Source of the DNA: an uncultured Clostridia bacterium
GTDB lineage: Bacteria; Bacillota; Clostridia; Oscillospirales; CAG-272
Length of the DNA: 6,380 bases
Direction of reading: 5' to 3'
Assembly: GCA_947304475.1 (NCBI GenBank)
Contig: CAMZBE010000082.1
Location: 1 to 6,380 of the forward strand
Positions 1 to 4,804 of this stretch are shown here, one piece after another (position 1 is the stretch's first letter; each line of letters begins with the position of its first letter). Both the position numbers and the translations under genes were made by a program. The notes beneath the pieces were generated by a model. The model was not told where the DNA came from. It did not search any database and saw only the letters and a program-made list of their open reading frames with translations.

Positions 1-202
1 TCCAGCCGAACTGGCCGGCGTAGCCGACGAAGATGACCGCCGAGAAATAGGACGTTCCGTAGGCGAACGCCGTCATCCAGGGACCGACGGCGCGCCCCGC
101 GAGCACGAAGCCCGAGACGTCGGTGGCGGAACGCCGACACCAGATCCCGATCGCGACCATCGCGAGCGAGAAAACGATCAGCATAGAAAGTTTGAGTGCC
201 AT
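1..202 (-). CDS. Sodium:solute symporter (SSS family), N-terminal fragment
   Basis: These are the first 67 codons of a gene that continues past the left edge. The translation begins MALKLSMLIVFSLAMVAIGI, a hydrophobic first membrane helix at about residues 5-21. It continues with a glycine-rich segment (FVLAGRAVGPW, about residues 32-42) and then AFAYGTSYFSAVIFVGYAGQFGW. The FxLaGRxvGpw block and the following YGTSYFSA / GYAGQFGW helix are typical of the start of SSS-family Na+-coupled transporters, which share the PutP/PanF/vSGLT fold. The ATG at 202 is well placed: an AAAGG ribosome binding site at 211-215 lies 8 bases upstream. The gene sits behind a T-box leader and its terminator, so its substrate is inferred to be the amino acid sensed by that leader, or a related compound. 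The substrate cannot be read from this fragment. Confidence 0.85.
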   Translation of the reverse strand, partial: MALKLSMLIVFSLAMVAIGIWCRRSATDVSGFVLAGRAVGPWMTAFAYGTSYFSAVIFVGYAGQFGW

Positions 203-230
203 TGTTTTTTCCTTTCTTTTCTCGAGAACG

Positions 231-262
231 AAAAAGCCCGTCCTCGGAATACAGAGGACGGG
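231..262 (-). terminator. T-box intrinsic terminator
   Basis: A perfect 9-bp stem (254-262 with 237-245) has an 8-base loop and is followed on the minus strand by C and then UUUUU (231-235). Its 5' arm shares bases 260-262 with the antiterminator helix, so the two structures are mutually exclusive, as expected for T-box attenuation. It ends about 30 bases before the symporter start codon. It may also stop transcripts reading in from the editing gene upstream. Confidence 0.93.
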
Positions 263-506
263 ACGAAAACCCGCGGTACCACCTCAATTTATCCGTCCCT
301 TGCGAAACGGACCTCACGGACGCGCGGCTGTGCCGTCACGTCCCCGCCCTGTAACGGGGGCGCCCGGGATCCCCTTCCCTTGCGGGTTTCAAGGATCCGG
401 CTCGCGGAACGTAATTCGGGGGAACACTCTCTGCCGCCTTACACCGCCCGGCGGTCTCTCTGAAGAAAAACAAACTCCCTACTGGTTTCCGGTCAACGCT
501 TTTGAC
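231..506 (-). promoter_or_regulatory. T-box riboswitch leader (tRNA-sensing) upstream of the symporter
   Basis: This is a full T-box leader on the minus strand. The T-box sequence (271-290) reads AAATTGAGGTGGTACCGCGG and contains the UGGU bulge that pairs with an uncharged ACCA tRNA end. Upstream are the Stem I landmarks. AGUA (480-483) and GAA (415-417) form the expected loop-E pair beside a GGG/CCC helix. An AGAGAG AG-bulge lies at 456-461, and a distal loop with GGUGUAA is at about 439-445. The helix CGGAA/UUCCG (487-491 with 405-409) closes the specifier loop. The specifier after GAA is UUA (412-414, Leu) or UAC (411-413, Tyr). UAC is preferred because a purine follows it and T-box specifiers usually end in C. 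The antiterminator pairs GGGACG (294-299) with CGUCCC (260-265), which overlaps the terminator arm. Uncharged tRNA should therefore allow read-through into the symporter. The 5' end is estimated from the promoter. Confidence 0.95.
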
Positions 507-512
507 GTTCCT

Positions 513-540
513 ATTATAGCACGCTTTTCTGGTTTGTCAA
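513..540 (-). promoter_or_regulatory. Sigma-A type promoter for the T-box/symporter transcript
   Basis: On the minus strand there is a perfect TTGACA (-35, 535-540), a 16-base spacer and a perfect TATAAT (-10, 513-518). The predicted start of transcription is near 506, which gives a leader of about 305 nt before the symporter ATG. The -35 box begins only 21 bases after the stop codon of the preceding editing gene. A consensus promoter of this strength suits a gene controlled mainly by attenuation rather than by initiation. Confidence 0.9.
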
Positions 541-561
541 GCGCTTTTTACAAAAACCGCC

Positions 562-1719
562 CTATTCGGCGCCGAAGAATCGCTTGATCTCTTCCTCTGA
601 CGCGGCAAAAGTCCCTTCCGCCATGCCGGGTTTCCCGCCGCCGCGCCCCGAAAGCGCGCGGTTGATTTCGGGAAGAACGCCGCGCAGATCGACCTTTTCC
701 GACGCGAGCAGATAGCGGAAACCCTTCTCGTTTTTTCCGTAGCAGACGGCGACGATCCCCCCGGTCGACCGGATCGCGATCGCCGCGAGGTGCCGCGCGA
801 CGTCGGGATCGCTCTCAATATCGGAAAGAAAGAACACGCGGTTGCCCTCGGTCGGCGTCGCGTTGCTCGCCAACAGTTCAGCAAGGCGGCGGCGCAGGGC
901 GGCGTTATTCTGCGCGAGCGTATCGGACGCGGCAAGCGCGCGGGACACTCCCTCGGCGATCTTTTCCTGCGGAACGGAAAGCAGTTCGGACACGGTCTGC
1001 GCCGCACGGCAGCGCGCGCGGTAGTCGGCAAGCGCCTTTTCCCCGGCGACAAGCCGGATTCGCACCCCGCCCTTGTAGCGGATAAAGCCGAGCAGACGGA
1101 TCAGCCCGATCTCCCCGGTCTTCGATACGTGCGGCGCGCAACAGGCGCAGACGTCACACCCCTCGACCGTGACCAGCCGGACGTTCTCGGTAAGATCCAG
1201 TTTACTGCGGTAGGAAAGGTTCGCTAACTCTTCGGTTGACGGAAAGGATACCGTAACCGGAACGTCGGAATACACGACACGGTTGGCAAGATCCTCGATC
1301 TCCTCCAGTTGTTCCCGCGTCAGTTCCCCGTTAAAGTCCATCGTCACCTCGTCCTCGCCGAGGTGGAAACCGACGTTGTCGTAGCCGTAGCGCGCGTGGA
1401 TCAGCCCCGAGACGATATGCTCGGCGGTGTGGCACTGCATCCGGGGGAACCGCACCGAACGGTCGACCTCGCCCGAAACGGTCGAGCCGACCACAAGCGG
1501 GGCGCTCGTATCGTGGATCACCGCGTCCCCGTCAAGCGACGCGCCGGTGACGGGGATCCCCCCGAGCGTTCCGACGTCGCACGCCTGTCCGCCCCCGCCG
1601 GGAAAGAACGCCGTCCGGTCGAGCGTCACGGCGAAACCGGTTTTGGTCGGTTCACAGGCGAGAACGGTCGCCGAAAACGAAAGGAGCGAACCGTCTTTTT
1701 CGTAGAGTTTTTCGGTCAT
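562..1719 (-). CDS. AlaX-L-type alanyl-tRNA editing protein (DHHA1 domain)
   Basis: This 385-residue protein resembles the editing half of alanyl-tRNA synthetase without the aminoacylation core. Such free-standing AlaX proteins hydrolyse mischarged tRNA-Ala in trans, typically Ser-tRNA-Ala. The N-terminal barrel carries the glycine-rich FFPGGGGQACDVG (about residues 38-50). The zinc site is visible: HTAEH with H97 and H101, and CCAPH with C193 and H197, matching the HxxxH and CxxxH motifs of the family. A helical linker (about 235-285) leads to a C-terminal DHHA1 domain with GRGGGKPGMAEG (358-369), comparable to the glycine-rich C-terminal motif of AlaRS. All four metal ligands are present, so it should be active. 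The ATG at 1719 has a GAGGG site at 1724-1728 that overlaps the TGA of the upstream methyltransferase gene, with only 7 bases between the genes, so translational coupling is likely. The amino acid removed (Ser or Gly) cannot be decided here. Confidence 0.93.
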   Translation of the reverse strand: MTEKLYEKDGSLLSFSATVLACEPTKTGFAVTLDRTAFFPGGGGQACDVGTLGGIPVTGASLDGDAVIHDTSAPLVVGSTVSGEVDRSVRFPRMQCHTAEHIVSGLIHARYGYDNVGFHLGEDEVTMDFNGELTREQLEEIEDLANRVVYSDVPVTVSFPSTEELANLSYRSKLDLTENVRLVTVEGCDVCACCAPHVSKTGEIGLIRLLGFIRYKGGVRIRLVAGEKALADYRARCRAAQTVSELLSVPQEKIAEGVSRALAASDTLAQNNAALRRRLAELLASNATPTEGNRVFFLSDIESDPDVARHLAAIAIRSTGGIVAVCYGKNEKGFRYLLASEKVDLRGVLPEINRALSGRGGGKPGMAEGTFAASEEEIKRFFGAE

Positions 1720-1726
1720 GTTTCCC

Positions 1727-2950
1727 TCACACTACCTGAAACAGGCAGAACTTCAGATATTCGGTCTCGGGTACGTTCCAGAGAATGGGATGATCGGGCG
1801 CCTGCTGACGCTCCTCGATCTGACGGAGCGAAACGCCGGCGTCGTTTGCCGCGTCGTGGAGCATATTGCGGAAGAGCGACGCGGTCATAAAATGCGAGCA
1901 GGAACAGGTCGCAAGGTACCCGCCGCGCGGGAGCAGGCGCATGGCGCGGGCGTTGATCTCGCGGTAGCCGCGGTAGGCGGCGGAAACGGTCGCGTTGCTC
2001 TTGGTGAACGCGGGGGGATCAAGAACGATCAGATCAAAGTCCCGCCGCTTGTTTTTCTCGAGTTCGGCAAGGTAGTCGAACACGTCGGCGCAGATCACCG
2101 AAACCCGGTCGGAAAAGCCGTTCAGAACAACGTTTTCGCGGGCGAGGGCAACGGCGGCGTCCGAGATATCGACGGCGACCACCGACGCGGCGCCGCCCTT
2201 GGCGGCGTTGAGCGCGAACGCCCCGGTGTGGGTGAAGCAGTCGAGGACGCGGCGCCCTTTCGCGAGCCGCGCGACCGCCTGCCGGTTGTACTTCTGGTCA
2301 AGGAAGAAGCCGGTCTTCTGCCCCTCTCCGTAGTTGACGCGGTAAACGATCCCGTTTTCTTCAAGCGTCAGTTCAAAGAGAGCGGTCGGATCGGGGCGCA
2401 GATCGAGGAACGCGCCCGATAAGATGGGCAATCCCTCGAGAGCGCGGATCGGGCTGTCGCTCCGCTCGTAGATCACCGTAACGGTTTCGCCCATCGAGGT
2501 AAGGATCTCACGAAGTCCGTTGAAAATCGTCTCTTTGACGCGTTCGCACCCGAGAGACAGCACCTCGGCGACGAGCACGTCGCCGAAGCGGTCGACCGTC
2601 AGCCCGGGAAAGCCGTCGGCGTCCCCGAAGATCAGGCGGCAGCAAGCAAAATCGTCGCCCATCACGGTCTTGCGATAGTCGACGGCGTATTGCAGACGGC
2701 GACGCCAGAACGCCCCGTCAAAGCGGTCGTTGGGGTTGCGGGAGAGCAGCCGGATCCGGAGTTTGGACGCGTCGTTCACGAAGCCCGAACCGAGGTATTT
2801 CCCCTTCTTCGAGTAAACGTCGACGATATCGCCCTGTGCGTAGTCGCCCGTGACCGAGAGGACTTCCTCGCCGAACACCCTGACCTGTCCGCTCTTCAAC
2901 GATTTCTCCGCCTTTTCCGAGACGGTCGCGCGTGCAAAAGGTCTTTCCAT
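1727..2950 (-). CDS. rlmI: RlmI-like 23S rRNA (cytosine-C5) methyltransferase, SAM-dependent
   Basis: This is a class I SAM-dependent RNA methyltransferase of the RlmI/YccW family, whose E. coli member makes m5C1962 in 23S rRNA. Numbered from the upstream in-frame ATG at 2956 (409 residues), it has an N-terminal PUA RNA-binding domain (about 4-75), a linker, and a catalytic domain from about 200. The family hallmark GQKTGFFLDQK is at 212-222. SAM-binding motif I is VLDCFTHTGAFAL (237-249), the motif II acidic residue is D263, motif IV is DPPAF (313-317, preceded by VLD), and motif VI is CSCSHF (351-356) with the candidate catalytic cysteines. The length is normal for the family. The start at 2950 (407 residues) was chosen because GAGGA lies 6 bases before it, whereas GAGGA directly abuts the ATG at 2956. 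It follows the small membrane protein gene by 14 bases and is 7 bases from the editing gene, so it is probably co-transcribed with both. The symbol rests on family resemblance; the exact target base is inferred. Confidence 0.92.
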   Translation of the reverse strand: MERPFARATVSEKAEKSLKSGQVRVFGEEVLSVTGDYAQGDIVDVYSKKGKYLGSGFVNDASKLRIRLLSRNPNDRFDGAFWRRRLQYAVDYRKTVMGDDFACCRLIFGDADGFPGLTVDRFGDVLVAEVLSLGCERVKETIFNGLREILTSMGETVTVIYERSDSPIRALEGLPILSGAFLDLRPDPTALFELTLEENGIVYRVNYGEGQKTGFFLDQKYNRQAVARLAKGRRVLDCFTHTGAFALNAAKGGAASVVAVDISDAAVALARENVVLNGFSDRVSVICADVFDYLAELEKNKRRDFDLIVLDPPAFTKSNATVSAAYRGYREINARAMRLLPRGGYLATCSCSHFMTASLFRNMLHDAANDAGVSLRQIEERQQAPDHPILWNVPETEYLKFCLFQVV

Positions 2951-2964
2951 TTTCATTCCTCAAA

Positions 2965-3285
2965 TTATAAGAAATCGCCGTCCCCGTCTTCCCTCTCGGG
3001 ATCGTTCTCGCGCTCGGCTTCTTCCTTTTTTTGTGCGCGGCGGATCGCGCGGAAGGTCACGAGCGAAGCGAAGAGGAACCCGAGCAGCGGCGCACCGAGG
3101 ATCAGAACGAGGATCGGAACGGGGAGCGACGAAAGCCCGGCAAGCGAGCCGCTGCCGAAATCTCCCGTATAGCGAACGTAGGCGAAGTGCACGGCAAGTG
3201 CGATTACGACGCAGCCGAAGACAAGCATACAAAGAAACAGGACGATCAGAAGAGCGCGTCCCGCGCGGTCACGTTTACCGTTCAC
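2965..3285 (-). CDS. Small two-helix membrane protein, unknown function
   Basis: I do not recognise a family for this 106-residue protein. It has a short basic N-terminus (KRDRAGR), a strongly hydrophobic helix at about residues 11-34, a glycine/serine-rich connecting loop (about 41-53), a second hydrophobic helix at about 54-78, and a basic RAIRRAQKK segment. It ends in a highly charged acidic tail rich in E and D (about 88-104). The positive charges at both ends suggest that both termini are cytoplasmic. The start is GTG at 3285, supported by a near-perfect GGAGGTG ribosome binding site at 3291-3297. No good upstream ATG competes. It is the first gene after the antiporter's terminator and lies just before the methyltransferase gene, so it is likely the leader gene of that operon. 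The strong ribosome binding site and normal codon use argue that it is real. Confidence 0.8.
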   Translation of the reverse strand: MNGKRDRAGRALLIVLFLCMLVFGCVVIALAVHFAYVRYTGDFGSGSLAGLSSLPVPILVLILGAPLLGFLFASLVTFRAIRRAQKKEEAERENDPEREDGDGDFL

Positions 3286-3306
3286 TATGCCACCTCCGTT
3301 CGTTTA

Positions 3307-3338
3307 TAAAAATCGGCGGAGAGCGGCGCTCCCCGCCG
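3307..3338 (-). terminator. Intrinsic terminator after the antiporter gene
   Basis: On the minus strand an 11-bp stem (3328-3338 with 3314-3324, containing one G-U wobble) has a 3-base loop, followed by A and UUUUU (3308-3312). It begins 6 bases after the antiporter TGA and ends just before the ribosome binding site of the next gene. It separates the antiporter from the membrane protein / methyltransferase / editing unit. In the plus orientation the T-run is shorter and does not adjoin the stem, so it probably acts mainly on minus-strand transcripts. Confidence 0.93.
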
Positions 3339-3344
3339 GGGTTT

Positions 3345-4685
3345 TCACTTCTTTTCGCCCTGCGACGCCAGAAACGCCTCGCGGTCGAAGCCCTCGTCGG
3401 TCTTCTCTTTGATATCGCCCGCTCGCGTCAGGGCGATCTTGGTCAGAACCGGTCCGATCAACTCGTAGACCAGAACGGCGAACAGGACGATATTGCGTAC
3501 CAGAACGCCTTTATCGCCCATGGTTTCCAGTACGATCGCGCTCATTCCGAGCGCGACGCCCGCCTGCGGCAGCAGGGTGATCCCGAGCCAGCGCGTGACG
3601 CGTTCGTCACACCCGACAAGACGGCAACTCCCGTACGCACCGACGTATTTGCCGAGCGAACGCGAGACGATATAGACCACGCCGACGAGCAGAACCGTCC
3701 AACTCGACAGGATATCGAGCCGCAGTTCCGCGCCCGACAGCACGAAGAACAGAACGAAGAGCGGCGCCGTCCATTTGTCGACGCGTCCCATGATATCCGC
3801 GGAAAAGTCGCAAAGGTTGCAGAAGACGCAGCCGAGCATCATGCAGACGAGCAAGGACGAGAAACCGATCTTCACTTCCCCGATCCGGAATTCGAGCATC
3901 GAAAGCGCAACGGTCAGCATGACGAAGGTGATCGACATGGACATCCGGCGCGAGTTGGAATGGAAGAAGCGTTCGAGGAAGGTGAAGAGCCACCCCATCA
4001 GCACCCCGAGGAGCAGCGAGATCAGAACCTCGATCAGCGGGTTCAAAAGAACCGACACGACGCTGACCGTCCCCGAGTCCAGCGCGCGGGCGACGCCGTA
4101 GGAAACCGAGAAAACAACCAGTCCCACCGCGTCGTCAAGCGCCACGACCGGGAGCAGGATATCGGTCAGTTTCCCCTTCGCCTTGTACTGCCGCACCACC
4201 ATCAGGGTAGCGGCGGGCGCCGTCGCGGTCGCGATCGCGCCGAGCAGGATCGCCATTGAGGGCGTCAGCACGTCGGGAATGGCGAGATGCAGAAGGAGCA
4301 GCGCTCCGTCGACCAAAGCCGTCGCGGCGAGCGCCTGCACGATCCCGACCACCGTTGCCTGCCGCCCGATGGTTTTCAGGTCCTTCAGGCGGAATTCGTT
4401 GCCGATCGAGAAAGCAATGAAGCCGAGCGACAATTCGGAAAGCAGCGTGAACGCCGGGTTTTTGGTCGTCCCTTCGGCAAGTCCGAAATCGGCGGGCGAG
4501 AACCCGACGTGGGAAAGCCCCGCGATCCCAAGCGAGGAAAAATCAATCGCACCGATCAGAAACGGTCCGACCAGGATCCCCGCGACCAGATACGCCGTCA
4601 CGGCGGGAAGTTTCAGAAGTTTGGCAAGCCGCGAGACCAGAAGCCCGGCGAGCATGGCGATCGAAAGCGAGATGAAAAATTGCAT
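3345..4685 (-). CDS. Cation:proton antiporter, CPA2 (Na+/H+ exchanger) family
   Basis: This is a polytopic inner-membrane transporter of 446 residues with about 12-13 hydrophobic helices, of the Na+/H+ exchanger type (PF00999, KefB/NapA-like). It should exchange Na+ or K+ for protons in pH or ion homeostasis. Visible motifs, numbered from the ATG at 4685: LPAVTAYLVAGILVGP (26-41, first-helix signature); GFIAFSIGNEFRLKDL (about 88-103); ATATAPAAT (152-160, the unwound-helix region); and ALDDAVGL (182-189), where D184/D185 supply the ion-binding acidic pair of the family. The protein ends shortly after the last helix in a charged tail with no TrkA-N/RCK nucleotide-binding domain, unlike KefB or KefC. 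Start choice is uncertain. A TTG at 4694 lies 3 bases after a GAGG, and the ATG at 4685 lies 12 bases after it; the ATG was chosen for codon quality. The gene is followed by its own terminator. The ion specificity is not determined. Confidence 0.93.
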   Translation of the reverse strand: MQFFISLSIAMLAGLLVSRLAKLLKLPAVTAYLVAGILVGPFLIGAIDFSSLGIAGLSHVGFSPADFGLAEGTTKNPAFTLLSELSLGFIAFSIGNEFRLKDLKTIGRQATVVGIVQALAATALVDGALLLLHLAIPDVLTPSMAILLGAIATATAPAATLMVVRQYKAKGKLTDILLPVVALDDAVGLVVFSVSYGVARALDSGTVSVVSVLLNPLIEVLISLLLGVLMGWLFTFLERFFHSNSRRMSMSITFVMLTVALSMLEFRIGEVKIGFSSLLVCMMLGCVFCNLCDFSADIMGRVDKWTAPLFVLFFVLSGAELRLDILSSWTVLLVGVVYIVSRSLGKYVGAYGSCRLVGCDERVTRWLGITLLPQAGVALGMSAIVLETMGDKGVLVRNIVLFAVLVYELIGPVLTKIALTRAGDIKEKTDEGFDREAFLASQGEKK

Positions 4686-4756
4686 AGCGAACAAAGACCT
4701 CTTTTCAGAAAAAAGAATGGGCGCGGTTTGATTTGATCCTCTTCATATCGTACTGC

Positions 4757-4786
4757 GAGCCGCCGGGAGCGATTTCCCGGCGGCTC
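4757..4786. other. Perfect intergenic stem-loop without U-tract
   Basis: A perfect 12-bp inverted repeat (GAGCCGCCGGGA at 4757-4768 with its complement at 4775-4786) encloses a 6-base loop. It begins 18 bases downstream of the EAL gene's stop. Neither strand has a T-run next to it, so it is not a standard intrinsic terminator. It may be a 3'-end stabilising or processing hairpin, or an attenuating structure between the two genes. The rest of the 119-base gap (4686-4804) shows no convincing promoter. There is only a weak repeat near 4697-4713 (TCTTTT / AAAAGA). Confidence 0.7.
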
Positions 4787-4804
4787 TCGGTTGAAACGCT
4801 ATCG

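Noticed and set aside
541..560. Imperfect inverted repeat as an intrinsic terminator of the editing gene
   Set aside because: Its stem is five A-U pairs plus three G-C pairs with a G-G mismatch and a 2-base loop, and no U-run follows, so it is unlikely to terminate efficiently.
123..587. Plus-strand open frame of 154 codons across the T-box region
   Set aside because: It runs antisense through a leader RNA, a promoter and two gene ends. The sequence constraint there is explained by the T-box structure.
2966..3000. TATAAT-like sequence at the end of the small membrane protein gene as an internal promoter for the methyltransferase
   Set aside because: No -35-like element is present at the right distance in the GC-rich coding sequence, and the tight gene spacing is better explained by co-transcription.
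3302..3331. TATAAA on the minus strand (3303-3308) as a -10 box for the small membrane protein operon
   Set aside because: There is no -35-like hexamer at 16-18 bases. The implied start near 3296 would remove part of the strong ribosome binding site at 3291-3297, and the match is part of the terminator's U-tract.
2850..4259. Plus-strand open frame of 469 codons opposite the methyltransferase, the small membrane protein and the antiporter
   Set aside because: It crosses three well-supported minus-strand genes and a terminator, and its translation is low-complexity R/E/D/H/Q-rich with no domain. It is explained by the strong GC bias at third positions of the opposite strand.
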